DNA of 64,000 nt from Haloarcula limicola (GCF_010119205.1 NZ_WRXM01000004.1:62001-126000), one strand, 5' to 3'; counted from the stretch's first letter, positions 15,977 through 24,387 are shown. Notes: generated from the sequence alone by a model not told the origin. Translations and numbers: made by a program.

Positions 15977-17424
15977 TCGAGTAGGCTTTCTATATCGTTG
16001 AGCATCCGATCCACATCATCAATCATATAAACTCCGTCGAACCCTGCGATCTGTTTGAAGAAGTCGAGAGACTTATTCTCATACGAGGAAGGCCCTCGCC
16101 AGTACCCGTCAAGCACTATTATATGATGCCGGTCTTTTTCAGAGACATTGTCTCCCTTTAGCGCATAGCGAGTGAGGAAAGACCTTCCAGCGACACGATG
16201 TGCCTCGTAACCTGCCTGCTTCGGTCCAGATCCTCCCTTCCCGCCTGAGAGAGATTTCACCTCAATATAGATATCAGTCTCTCCGTTCAATTTGATATCC
16301 CACTCGTATTTTTTACTAAGAATACCCAGCTGGTGGACGAATCCATCTGAGGTTATGCCATTCGAACTCCATTCAATTGTAATGTCGTCATCCAATTTCT
16401 GATCAAGAATCGCGTACACGGTCCCTTCTGTGGGATTGAAATAGTCCCATCGTTTGGCCGGATTTCCGTGTTCAAACATCTCGTAGTAGAATTCTTCTAA
16501 GTCACCATTCTCAACCAGTTGCCGCATTTTTGACCCACGAGATAGATTCGTTAGGGAGTAGTACGCCTCACGGAGGCCATCACGAACTAAAGAAGGTGTG
16601 AGTCCATGGTCAAATCGCTTGAAGACGTCGTGTAATTCGTATTCATCTCGTAAGTCATCAAGCTCCGCTAAGAACCAATCTTCGTCGAAGTTGTTCAGCC
16701 AGTCGTCCCGTTGCAGCACCAGCTTCGCCAATGAAGTGTAGTTGTCCGCGAAGCCGGTGATTGCTGGCAAAGTAATCGGCTTATCACCTGCATACCCAGC
16801 ACGCGATTGTATTTGATCTAGTTCCTTTTCTAACGCATTCTGCCCCGCTTTCCTCGCTTGGTCGCTCGGATTAACCTCTTTGTATTCAATCGGCTCCTCT
16901 TGAGTAACATTGATGACCGTATCCCAGAACAGAGAGTAGGTCTCAAGATAATCCTCCGCTCGGCTGACGTCAGAGTCTTTGGTTGCATACGTACCGAACA
17001 CCATGACCGTTGTGGCATCGGGGAAGTGAGATTTCAAAAATAGTAGTTCGCCGAGATTCTTCTGAAAGTTTTTATTGAAATGACCTTGCTTCACCTGCGT
17101 CGCCCAGGCTACGATCCACGGATCACTTTCATTAGGCGCATATGCATCATATTGGATTCCAGTCTCGCGATCTGGAATCATCCCGTCGTTCATCGTTTCC
17201 GGATCAACGTCAAATTCGGATGCCAGAATAACGGGCAGAATCTCTTTTTCAAGATGGCTACCTGTGAGGTTTGACTCCTCCATTACACGGGTCATATCTT
17301 TCCCGGAGAACCCCCCGTCGTGACGGAGTTCGCTATCGGTCTTCTCTGAATCGGCCGTAAAATCATCCAGAGAGGTACTAACAGGAGAATCGTTTCCACT
17401 ATCTTCGTGGTTTTGCCGACCCAT
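15970..17424 (-). CDS. Candidate restriction endonuclease with two PD-(D/E)XK-like motifs
   Basis: I found no named family for this 484-residue protein. Near the C-terminus, Asp376 in YEWDIKL and Glu388-Val-Lys390 in IYIEVKSLSGG match the PD-(D/E)XK nuclease core, followed by KQAGYEAHRVAGRS and a VLDGYW strand. A second possible core lies at the N-terminus: Glu60 in SHLEKEI, Asp93 in IQYDAYAP and Gln110-Val-Lys112 in ATQVKQG. The middle (180-350) is helical. The ATG at 17424 was taken over an upstream in-frame TTG. Context beside TGT/DpdA-like genes suggests it cuts DNA lacking, or carrying, the modified base. Fold and role are inferred. Confidence 0.65.
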   Translation of the reverse strand: MGRQNHEDSGNDSPVSTSLDDFTADSEKTDSELRHDGGFSGKDMTRVMEESNLTGSHLEKEILPVILASEFDVDPETMNDGMIPDRETGIQYDAYAPNESDPWIVAWATQVKQGHFNKNFQKNLGELLFLKSHFPDATTVMVFGTYATKDSDVSRAEDYLETYSLFWDTVINVTQEEPIEYKEVNPSDQARKAGQNALEKELDQIQSRAGYAGDKPITLPAITGFADNYTSLAKLVLQRDDWLNNFDEDWFLAELDDLRDEYELHDVFKRFDHGLTPSLVRDGLREAYYSLTNLSRGSKMRQLVENGDLEEFYYEMFEHGNPAKRWDYFNPTEGTVYAILDQKLDDDITIEWSSNGITSDGFVHQLGILSKKYEWDIKLNGETDIYIEVKSLSGGKGGSGPKQAGYEAHRVAGRSFLTRYALKGDNVSEKDRHHIIVLDGYWRGPSSYENKSLDFFKQIAGFDGVYMIDDVDRMLNDIESLLDY

Positions 17425-17490
17425 AAGCAAAACCAGAAAAGGTAGCCTGAATAAGTGTAGGTATTTTTATACTTAGTTACTAAATATAGA
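17425..17490. promoter_or_regulatory. AT-rich divergent promoter region
   Basis: The 66 bases between the starts of the nuclease (minus) and the 170-residue gene (plus) contain GTATTTTTATACTTAG and ACTAAATATAG. These can supply TATA elements in both directions; the former is nearly symmetric. Confidence 0.45.
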
Positions 17491-18003
17491 ATGAAACGCT
17501 CAGATAAAGTTGAGCCAATTAGCAGTAACGGCGATCGACGGAACCTTCGGACGGTAACGCATCCGAAGCCGCGAGATGCCGACCGTGCGATGGACCCGTA
17601 TCCTGACAACACCGACGTTGACCCCGTTATAGATCCCGATGGTGATCTCGACGTTGACCTGTGGGGTGGTGCTGGGGTCTGGCGAGAGTTCTTCGACCTC
17701 GTTCGGTTCTTCTGGCTTGACCAGCGCGAGGCAGGGCTGTCGTGTGACGAGTTAGAACGCTCTGTCACCGCCAGTATCGAGGCCGCAGAAGGAGAGTTTC
17801 GCCACGGGAAGCGGGGAAGGATGCAGCACAATGACGTGGCAGCAACGTTTTCGGTCGAGACTGTCGACAACGTGAACGTAGAATCTGCGAAGCAGCGCTT
17901 CGAACGGGGAGTAGCTTTGGCTCCCATAGAATTGAAAGCGCTCGTCGAATCTGGCGAGTACGAAATCCGACCGACTGAGTCATCAGACGAGAATCGAGTG
18001 TAG
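17491..18003 (+). CDS. Unknown protein at the tRNA end of the element
   Basis: This is a 170-residue soluble protein with a disordered, Asp/Pro-rich N-terminal third (DADRAMDPYPDNTDVDPVID) and a helical remainder (GVWREFFDLVRFFWLDQREAGLS, CDELERSVTASIEAAEGEFR, VESAKQRFERGVAL). It shows no catalytic motif I recognise and no Cys pairs that would bind zinc. It is divergent from the candidate nuclease, which could make it a control, immunity or accessory protein. It ends 25 bases before the tRNA-Thr 3' end. Function unknown. Confidence 0.6.
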   Translation: MKRSDKVEPISSNGDRRNLRTVTHPKPRDADRAMDPYPDNTDVDPVIDPDGDLDVDLWGGAGVWREFFDLVRFFWLDQREAGLSCDELERSVTASIEAAEGEFRHGKRGRMQHNDVAATFSVETVDNVNVESAKQRFERGVALAPIELKALVESGEYEIRPTESSDENRV

Positions 18004-18027
18004 AAAGGTTCTGAACCCTTTTTCCGG

Positions 18028-18050
18028 AAGCCGGTGGAGGGATTTGAACC
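18028..18050. repeat. Right attachment region in the tRNA-Thr 3' half
   Basis: AAGCCGGTGGAGGGATTTGA followed by ACC covers the discriminator, acceptor and T-arm sequence of the tRNA gene. Its first 14 bases recur at 10206-10219, and bases 18031-18044 recur at 10107-10120. Confidence 0.65.
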
Positions 18051-18102
18051 CTCGGCCTAATCCTTACGAAGGATTCGCTCTGCCAGTCTGAGCTACACCG
18101 GC
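18029..18102 (-). tRNA. tRNA-Thr (anticodon CGT)
   Basis: The minus strand folds into a complete 74-base cloverleaf. The 7-bp acceptor stem is GCCGGTG/CACCGGC with discriminator T, the D arm is GCTCAGACTGGCAGAGC, the anticodon stem AATCC/GGATT encloses loop TTCGTAA with anticodon CGT, and the T arm is GAGGG-TTCAAAT-CCCTC. CCA is not encoded. It decodes ACG. The gene remains intact although the element is integrated at its 3' end. Confidence 0.96.
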
Positions 18103-18292
18103 GCGACAGACACACGACGACCGGTCTCGCGTGCCAACAGCACGTCGTCGGTGTGTCACTCGGCACTCGTACGTTGTGCCGATAGCCGCAATAAGGATTG
18201 CGAATCGGGGGCATCGAGAGACGCGTTCGCACGCCTCAAGGGCGCGTTCGACCCCAATGGCGTCGAGATCGAAAACGAGTATGCGGCCCGTG

Positions 18293-19039
18293 TCAGCCGC
18301 CGAGGTAGAGCCGACCGACCTCCTCGTTGTTGAGGAGTTCGGTACCCGTACCGGTGAACTTTATCTCGCCGCTGGCGAGGACGAACCCGCGGTCGGCGAC
18401 CGAGAGCCCCTTCTCGGCGTTCTGTTCGACCAGCAGGATCGTGGTCCCCAGGTCGTTCAGCTGCTCGATGCGCTCGAACACGTCGTCGATAAATCGCGGT
18501 TCGAGACCGATGGACGGTTCGTCGAGCAGCATCAGATCCGGATCGACCATGAGCGCGCGGGCGAGTTCGAGCAAGCGGCGCTGGCCGCCCGAGAGCGTCC
18601 CGGCCTTCTGCTGGCGGATGTCGCCGAGCACCGGGAACTCGTCGTACAGCGTCTCGGCACGCTCTGCGGCCTGTTCGTCGTCGTCGAAGACGTAACCGCC
18701 CATCAGCATGTTCTCCTGAACGGTCATGTTCGGGAACACGCTGGCGTCCTGCAGGACGTAGCTTATCCGGTTCCTGAGGTTCTCCTGTGGCGACCGGCCC
18801 GTGATGTCCTCGTCGCGGAAGGTGACGGTCCCCGACTGCACGTCGGCGAAGCCGTAGATGCTCTTCATCAGCGTCGACTTCCCCGACCCGTTGGGGCCGA
18901 TGAGACACGCTACGTCCTCCTCTTCGATGGCGATGCTGACGTCGTGGAGGACGGTCGTGTTGCCGTAGCCCGACGTCACGTCGTCCATCGAGAGTATCGG
19001 GTCCGTAGTCGTCGTGGTATCGGTGTCTGACGTCGCCAT
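18293..19039 (-). CDS. livF: Branched-chain amino acid ABC transporter ATP-binding protein (LivF type)
   Basis: The 248-residue ATPase has Walker A GPNGSGKST, the signature LSGGQRRLLELARAL, Walker B LMLLDEPS followed by the LivF-typical IGLEPRF, and a switch His replaced by Gln (LLVEQN), as usual for LivF. It is the last gene of a five-gene minus-strand operon (binding protein, LivH, LivM, LivG, LivF) that imports branched-chain amino acids or related amides. The ATG giving MATSDTD was chosen; it lies one base from the upstream stop. Substrate is not determined by sequence. Confidence 0.92.
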   Translation of the reverse strand: MATSDTDTTTTTDPILSMDDVTSGYGNTTVLHDVSIAIEEEDVACLIGPNGSGKSTLMKSIYGFADVQSGTVTFRDEDITGRSPQENLRNRISYVLQDASVFPNMTVQENMLMGGYVFDDDEQAAERAETLYDEFPVLGDIRQQKAGTLSGGQRRLLELARALMVDPDLMLLDEPSIGLEPRFIDDVFERIEQLNDLGTTILLVEQNAEKGLSVADRGFVLASGEIKFTGTGTELLNNEEVGRLYLGG

Positions 19040-19040
19040 C

Positions 19041-19826
19041 TCATTCCCTCCCGAGATATGCGTCGAGGACGCGTTGGTCGTTCTGAATCTCTTCGGGCGT
19101 GCCCTCGGCGATGCGCTCGCCATGGGCCAGCACGTAGATGCGGTCGGCGATCTCCATCACGAAGTCCATGTTGTGTTCGATGAGGAAGATCGTCGCCTCT
19201 TCGTCGACGTTCGCGGTGCGGATGTACTCGATGAGGTTCCCGATCATCGAGGGGTTGATGCCGCCGGCCGGCTCGTCCATCAGCAGTATCTCCGGGTCGG
19301 CCATCAGCGCCATCGAGAACTCGATGAGTTTCTGCTGGCCGAAGCTCAGGCGACCGGCCCGCACGTCGGCGAGGCCGTCTAAGTCGACGTACGCGAGCAG
19401 TTCGTCGGCCCGGCCGACCAGCGAGTCGTCGGGACGGCGAAGGAGGCTGCTCACGTCGTCGCCGCCCTCCTGTGCGGCCAACAGCAGGTTCTTCCGAACG
19501 GTCATATCGCCGAAGATGCGCGTCTCCTGGAACATGCGTCCGAGACCGGCGCGGGCGATCTTGTACTCCGGCCAGTCGGTGACCTCCTCGTCCCGCAGAT
19601 AGACGTGGCCCTCGTCGGCGTCCAGCGTGCCGGTGATGCAGTTGAACAGCGTGGACTTGCCGGCTCCGTTCGGTCCGATGAGCCCGACGATCTCTCCCTC
19701 GGACACTTCGACGTCGACGTCGTCGACGGCGGTGAGCCCGCCGAAGCGCTTGGTGACGCCGTCAGTCCGAAGGACTGCCCGTTCGCCGGACGGGTCCGTC
19801 GTCGCGGCGTCGGCGGCTTCGCTCAC
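19041..19826 (-). CDS. livG: Branched-chain amino acid ABC transporter ATP-binding protein (LivG type)
   Basis: This 261-residue ATPase is distinguished as LivG by its long Asp-rich insertion between Walker A (GPNGAGKST) and the Q-loop, and by the GLGRMFQETRIFGDMTVRKN segment. The signature is LSFGQQKLIEFSMAL and Walker B is ILLMDEPAGGINP; the switch His is present in FLIEHNMDFVM. Its start overlaps the LivM stop by four bases, indicating translational coupling. It pairs with LivF to power the LivH/LivM channel. Confidence 0.92.
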   Translation of the reverse strand: MSEAADAATTDPSGERAVLRTDGVTKRFGGLTAVDDVDVEVSEGEIVGLIGPNGAGKSTLFNCITGTLDADEGHVYLRDEEVTDWPEYKIARAGLGRMFQETRIFGDMTVRKNLLLAAQEGGDDVSSLLRRPDDSLVGRADELLAYVDLDGLADVRAGRLSFGQQKLIEFSMALMADPEILLMDEPAGGINPSMIGNLIEYIRTANVDEEATIFLIEHNMDFVMEIADRIYVLAHGERIAEGTPEEIQNDQRVLDAYLGRE

Positions 19827-20905
19827 TGGGGATCACCCCCGGTCGGCGCGCCGTCGTCGGACGGCTCGGCGTCGGTCTCGTCGGTCGCGGCCATCCCGCC
19901 CCGCTCGTAGTAGTCCATCTCGCTGGCGTACTCTCTGAGCGCGCCGACGATCCCCTCCGGGATCGCGATGACGGTTCCGATTATCGCCAGTCCAAGCAGG
20001 ACGAGTTGCCAGCCGACGGCGTAGGACTCGACGATCTCGATGACCGTGTGGAGTCCGAACGCGCCGATGATCGGGCCGACGACGGTCCCGGAGCCACCCA
20101 GCAGCGCCATCGCGATGAGCTCGACGTTCCAGGCCGCGTTGTACGCCGTCTGTGGGTTGATGAACGTGTTGAACAATCCGTACGCGCCGCCGGCAGCGCC
20201 GGTGAACAGCGCCGCCAGCCCCCACGCGGCCGTCTTGTAGTACGTGGTGTTGAACCCCATCGCCGTCGCCTTGGCCTCGTCGTCGCGAATCGCGTTGAGC
20301 ACGAAGCCGAACCGGGTGCTCGAGAGGTAGTAGATGACGGCCGCCTCGAGGACGAGGATGCCGAGGAACACGTAGTAGAAGACTTCTCCCGGCGGCGTCT
20401 GGAGCAGGATCTTCCCGCTCGCGCCCCCGGTGATGCTGAGGTTCCGAGACACCTGCTGAGCGGCCAGCAGGACTCCCAGCGTCGCGATGGCGAAGTAGTG
20501 GCCGCGCAGTCGCAGCACGATGAGTCCGATGATGAGCGCGAACGCGGTCGCCACGACCCCGGCGCTGAGGAAGGCGAGGGGGAACGCGACGGCGAAGTCC
20601 TTCGTCAGTATCGCCGTCGTGTACGCGCCGATACCGAAGAAGGCCATGTTCCCGAAGCTCGGATACCCCGTCTGCCCGCCGACGATGTCCCACGACAGGG
20701 CGAGGACGCCGAACAGATACATCTCGGTGAGGACCGTCATGAAGTAGCCGGCCTCCAGACCGAGTAGCGGCGGCAGCACGCCGACGACGGCGCCTGCCAC
20801 CAACAGCTTCCACCCGTGATTATCGCAGGTTTCGAAGGCCCGATCGACCTGTTCGGGCGGAAGGATCGAGCGGAGCACGCCGGAGTCGTCGGTCTCGGCG
20901 CTCAT
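19823..20905 (-). CDS. livM: Branched-chain amino acid ABC transporter permease (LivM type)
   Basis: This is a 360-residue inner permease with about ten hydrophobic helices. The family motif GYPSFGNMAFFGIGAYTTAIL lies early, and the EAA-like coupling loop SSTRFGFVLNAIRDDEAKATAMGFN precedes GGAGGAYG-type helices and LLGGSGTVVGPIIGA. A cytosolic, acidic C-terminal tail (about 325-360) is added. Its start overlaps the LivH stop by four bases. Confidence 0.92.
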   Translation of the reverse strand: MSAETDDSGVLRSILPPEQVDRAFETCDNHGWKLLVAGAVVGVLPPLLGLEAGYFMTVLTEMYLFGVLALSWDIVGGQTGYPSFGNMAFFGIGAYTTAILTKDFAVAFPLAFLSAGVVATAFALIIGLIVLRLRGHYFAIATLGVLLAAQQVSRNLSITGGASGKILLQTPPGEVFYYVFLGILVLEAAVIYYLSSTRFGFVLNAIRDDEAKATAMGFNTTYYKTAAWGLAALFTGAAGGAYGLFNTFINPQTAYNAAWNVELIAMALLGGSGTVVGPIIGAFGLHTVIEIVESYAVGWQLVLLGLAIIGTVIAIPEGIVGALREYASEMDYYERGGMAATDETDAEPSDDGAPTGGDPQ

Positions 20906-21789
20906 TCGCTCACCCCCTCACCGAACAGGCCCTTCGGTTTGACGACCAGCAGGACGATGAGCAGGGAGAAACTCACCGCGAGCGTCCATCGCGTGGAGAT
21001 GAACCCCGCGACGAGCTCCTCGACCGACCCCAACAGCAGGCCGCCGACGAGCGCGCCGGGGATCGAACCGACGCCCCCGAACACCACGATGACGAAGCTC
21101 TTGAGCGTGTATATCAGCCCCATCTGCGGCTGGATGTTGAGGATGGTGGCGACGAACGCACCGATGCCGCCGGCGATGGCCGAGGAGACGCCGAACGTGA
21201 TCGCTCGCGTCCGCTCGACGTCGATGCCGACCAGCGCGGCCGCCTCCGGATTCTGCGAGACTGCTCGGATGGCCCGGCCGGTGCGGGTGCGCTGGAGAAA
21301 CAGGTAGAGCGCGGCCGTCAGGACGATCGCGCCGACGAACGCCACGAGCTTCATCTTCGGAACGACGATCCCGGCGATAGTGAGCGACGGGTTCGCGAAG
21401 GACACCTGAATCGCGCGGGGATTGGCCGACCAGGCCTGCAGCGCCAACTGCTGGATGGCGATGCTCGCGCCGAAGGTCACCAGCAGCGTCAGGAAGATGT
21501 CCGTGCCGATGACTCGCGAGACGAGCACTCGCTGGAGCGCGTAGCCGACGACGAACATCGCGCCGATCGCGACCGGGATGGTCGCGAGAAACAGCAGCGG
21601 CGACCCCTCGGCGTTGCCGGTTATCAGCGTCAGCGTCCAGTAGGAGGTGTATCCCCCGAGCATCACCATCTCGCCGTGGGCCAGGTTGATGATGTCGACG
21701 ACGCCCCAGATGAGCGCGAAGCCGACGGCTATCCCCGCGAACAGCGCGCCGACTAGCAGCCCGTTGACGACGAACTGAGTCGCGGCCAT
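20902..21789 (-). CDS. livH: Branched-chain amino acid ABC transporter permease (LivH type)
   Basis: The 295-residue permease has the N-terminal motif DIINLAHGEMVMLGGYTSYW, the coupling loop RTRTGRAIRAVSQNPEAAALVGID and the C-terminal FGGVGSIPGALVGGLLLG, all standard for LivH. Eight hydrophobic helices are evident. It follows the substrate-binding protein by three bases. Confidence 0.93.
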   Translation of the reverse strand: MAATQFVVNGLLVGALFAGIAVGFALIWGVVDIINLAHGEMVMLGGYTSYWTLTLITGNAEGSPLLFLATIPVAIGAMFVVGYALQRVLVSRVIGTDIFLTLLVTFGASIAIQQLALQAWSANPRAIQVSFANPSLTIAGIVVPKMKLVAFVGAIVLTAALYLFLQRTRTGRAIRAVSQNPEAAALVGIDVERTRAITFGVSSAIAGGIGAFVATILNIQPQMGLIYTLKSFVIVVFGGVGSIPGALVGGLLLGSVEELVAGFISTRWTLAVSFSLLIVLLVVKPKGLFGEGVSE

Positions 21790-21792
21790 CGG

Positions 21793-23109
21793 CTACCGTT
21801 CGCTCCAGTCCGGCATCGGATAGACCGGGTCGGACTGTGCGACGTTGTCGGGGTAGACGATCTGCAGGTCCTTCTCCGGTTTCCACTGGTAGACGAGCAT
21901 GTTCTTGTCGATGACGCCGTTCTCGTCGAAGGCGACGTTACCGTACGCCGACATGAAGTCGGAGTTGCGGATCCGGTCGCGGACCGCCTTGGGACCCAGT
22001 TCGTCGACCTGCTTGAACGCGTTCATGAACGTCAGGATGACCGCCTCGCCGGCCGCGCTGTGGTAGTCCGGCGTGTAGTCGTAGTTCTCCTCGATGGCCG
22101 AGACGAACTCGGACGTGCTCCCGAACACGGGGTCCTCGAAGTCGGCGTTGACCGCCCACGACGAGGGGCCGTAGAGGTAGTTCCCGTTGCTCCCGACCTC
22201 GTTGATGAACGACTCGTTGAGGCTGCCGACCGTCCCCATCGCCGCGTCGACGTTGACGTTCTGACTTTGCATCTGGTTGGCCAGGATGATGTTGTGCTTC
22301 TGGTGGGCACACAGCAGGAGGACGTCGACGTCCTGATCGCGGACCTTTCCGAGGGCCGTCGAGAGGTCGGACGTACTGGAGGGGAACGTCTGGTCGACGT
22401 CGAGCGACAGGTCGGAGCTCTCTATCTTCTGCCGGGCCCCCTCCGCGGTGGCCTGGCTGAAGGTCCCGTCTTCGGCGAGGATAGCCACCGACTTCGGCGC
22501 CGGTTGCTGGGCCATACACATGTCGAGGTAGCTCTTGGCGTACTTGTTGGCCGTCGGCAGCAGGCCGAAGATCCACTCGTTGCCCTGGCTGAAGATCTCC
22601 GGACTCGCGCCGCCGCCCTCGACCATCGGCACCTGATTCTGGGCCGCGACGGCGCTCGCCGGGAGCGTCACCGTACTGGAGTACGGTCCCAGCAGGTAGT
22701 TGATGTTCTCCCTGTCGATGAGTTCCTGATAGATGGACTTCGACGTGGAGGCGTCGGTCCCGTCGTCCCGCAGTACCATCTCCAGTTCGTACGTGTTCCC
22801 GTCGCCGGCCTCGACGCCACCGGATTCGTTGATACGCTGGATGGTGAGTTCGTACGCGTCCTTATACAGCTTACCGAGGTCGGCGTTGTCACCGGAGAGG
22901 CTCATCGACCCGCCCAGCGTGATCACGTCCGAACCGCCCCCGCTGCCGCCGGTCGAGCCGCCGTCGCTCCCGTTCCCGCTTCCTCCGTCACCGCCATCGC
23001 CGCCACCGTCGCCGCCATCACCGGAACAACCCGCGAGTCCGGTCAGTCCGATAACTCCTGCGCTACCCGCCGCCTTGATGAAGTTCCGCCTGTTGTGCCC
23101 TTGGGTCAT
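21793..23109 (-). CDS. Branched-chain amino acid-type substrate-binding lipoprotein
   Basis: The protein is 438 residues from the ATG giving MTQGHNRRNFIKAAG, which has a Tat-like RR motif and a lipobox ending LAGCSG. A Gly/Ser/Asp-rich linker (about 28-60) separates the anchor from a periplasmic-binding type I (Leu/Ile/Val) fold with ITLGGSMSLSGDNADLGKLYKDAYEL, GGVEAGDGNTYELEMVLRDD, LLGPYSSTVTLPASAVA and SVAILAEDG. It captures the substrate outside the cell and delivers it to LivHM. An upstream in-frame methionine belongs to intergenic sequence. It is first in the operon. Confidence 0.9.
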   Translation of the reverse strand: MTQGHNRRNFIKAAGSAGVIGLTGLAGCSGDGGDGGGDGGDGGSGNGSDGGSTGGSGGGSDVITLGGSMSLSGDNADLGKLYKDAYELTIQRINESGGVEAGDGNTYELEMVLRDDGTDASTSKSIYQELIDRENINYLLGPYSSTVTLPASAVAAQNQVPMVEGGGASPEIFSQGNEWIFGLLPTANKYAKSYLDMCMAQQPAPKSVAILAEDGTFSQATAEGARQKIESSDLSLDVDQTFPSSTSDLSTALGKVRDQDVDVLLLCAHQKHNIILANQMQSQNVNVDAAMGTVGSLNESFINEVGSNGNYLYGPSSWAVNADFEDPVFGSTSEFVSAIEENYDYTPDYHSAAGEAVILTFMNAFKQVDELGPKAVRDRIRNSDFMSAYGNVAFDENGVIDKNMLVYQWKPEKDLQIVYPDNVAQSDPVYPMPDWSER

Positions 23110-23167
23110 AATTGGTTCACGACGGTGTGCCAGTGACACACGCGCTATGTTCGATACGCCATCAGGC

Positions 23168-23177
23168 ATTATTAAAC
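23168..23177 (-). promoter_or_regulatory. Putative TATA element for the liv operon
   Basis: On the minus strand the run AACGTTTAATAATGCC contains a haloarchaeal TATA-like TTTAATA, about 60 bases before the binding-protein ATG. This would leave a leader of roughly 35 bases. Positional evidence only. Confidence 0.4.
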
Positions 23178-23331
23178 GTTAAGGAAATTCCCGCGAGAGC
23201 GGCGGTAAAAAGAACGTCCGTGCAGCGATTGCCTCTCGACGGTCAGAAGATGGCCGCGAACGTCGTCGGTGCTCGCGTGCTCGACTGCCGAATTCGGTCC
23301 CGGTTCGTCCAGCAGCGAACGACTGACCCCG

Positions 23332-24312
23332 TCAACGACGCAATCGAACGTCCAGCACCACGTTCTGTTCGCCCGGCGCGTATGACCGAACTGCTCGTCG
23401 GGTCTCGACAGTGACCTCGTACTCGGGTTCGGCGGCCGTGCGTATCGCTCGCTCGCCGGGACCGTACAGGTCGTCGTCCGACTGGATGTCATAGTAGTGG
23501 AGCGTGCAGTCGTCCCCGGCCAGCGAGACCGCCGTCTCGACGAACTCGTCGGCGCTGTGCGGGAGGTTCATCACCACTCGGTCGGCCCACCCCTCGTAGT
23601 CGGTCGCCACCTCGCGGACGTCGCCACAGACGGCGGTTACCCGGTCGGTGACGCCGTTTCGCTCGGCATTCTCGTGGAGGTACTCGATAGCCGTCTCGTT
23701 GATGTCCGTCCCGACGCACGTCGCGCCCGCCTTGGCGAACGGGATCACGAACGGGCCGACGCCCGCGAACATGTCGAAGGCCCGCTCGCCCGCCGCGACC
23801 CGTTCGACGACGCGGTGGCGTTCCGTCGCGAGCCGCGGTGAGAAGTAGACCTCGGCGAGGTCGAGTGCGAACGTGCAACCGTACTCCCGATGGACGACCT
23901 CGGTGGTGTCGCCGGCTAGCACCTCCCAGTCGCGGACGCGCGTCTCGCCTTTGATCTTCGAGGCCCGGTTCAACACGCCCTCGACGGGCAAGTCGGAGGC
24001 GACGATGGCGTCGGCGATCTCCCTCGCGCGCTCCGGGTCGTCCTCGTCGACGATGACGATGTCGCCGATCCGCTCGTAGCTCGGGTCGAAGCCGAGGAGA
24101 TCCGCGGGCATCGTCTGTCCCTCCCGGACCGGCGCGTCGAACTCCACGACGTCGAACACGTCGGGGACGGCCGCCGGGTCCGTGACCGGGATGTACAGCG
24201 ACCCGTCCTCGACCGTGATGTCGTAGCCGTCGTCGACGAGGTCGGCTTCGGCGAGTCGCGTGCGGGTCGCCTCGCCGTCCTCGCGGGCGACGCGAACGCT
24301 TGGAACGCCCAT
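23332..24312 (-). CDS. trm5: tRNA (guanine-N1)-methyltransferase, Trm5 family
   Basis: The enzyme methylates N1 of G37 in tRNA, protecting the reading frame. The 326-residue protein has an N-terminal domain typical of archaeal Trm5, the SAM-binding motif FDMFAGVGPFVIPFAKAG, GTDINETAIEYL, and the NLPHSADEF catalytic motif near the C-terminus, then RRAVRSYAPGEQNVVLDVRL. The ATG giving MGVPSVRV was chosen; a longer frame continuing upstream overlaps the divergent dph5 gene and is not protein-like. The 75-base gap to dph5 must hold both promoters. Confidence 0.92.
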   Translation of the reverse strand: MGVPSVRVAREDGEATRTRLAEADLVDDGYDITVEDGSLYIPVTDPAAVPDVFDVVEFDAPVREGQTMPADLLGFDPSYERIGDIVIVDEDDPERAREIADAIVASDLPVEGVLNRASKIKGETRVRDWEVLAGDTTEVVHREYGCTFALDLAEVYFSPRLATERHRVVERVAAGERAFDMFAGVGPFVIPFAKAGATCVGTDINETAIEYLHENAERNGVTDRVTAVCGDVREVATDYEGWADRVVMNLPHSADEFVETAVSLAGDDCTLHYYDIQSDDDLYGPGERAIRTAAEPEYEVTVETRRAVRSYAPGEQNVVLDVRLRR

Positions 24313-24387
24313 ACCGCCTCTCTCCCGGCGCGGGCGGTAAGCCTGACGCTTCGCGCCCTTTATCTCCGCCGCCGTCCGACGGTCGGT

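Larger units (their letters stand above)
10107..18050. mobile_element. tRNA-Thr-integrated element carrying TGT/DpdA-like genes and a nuclease
   Basis: The right boundary is the 3' end of tRNA-Thr(CGT). A partial copy of the same 3' end (CCGGTGGAGGGATT, then ATGAACC) lies at the left, 146 bases before a tyrosine integrase. Between 11.5 and 17.5 kb the DNA is visibly AT-richer than both flanks, with A/T-ending codons and T-rich intergenic stretches. Contents are the integrase, a CSGSK-motif protein, two TGT-superfamily proteins, a winged-helix regulator, a candidate double PD-(D/E)XK nuclease and an unknown 170-residue protein. There is no replication or virion gene, so it looks like a small defence-type island. 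Confidence 0.8.

Noticed and set aside
23000-23040. Gly/Asp-rich repeat in the liv binding protein
   Set aside because: A usual flexible linker after the lipobox in haloarchaeal lipoproteins.
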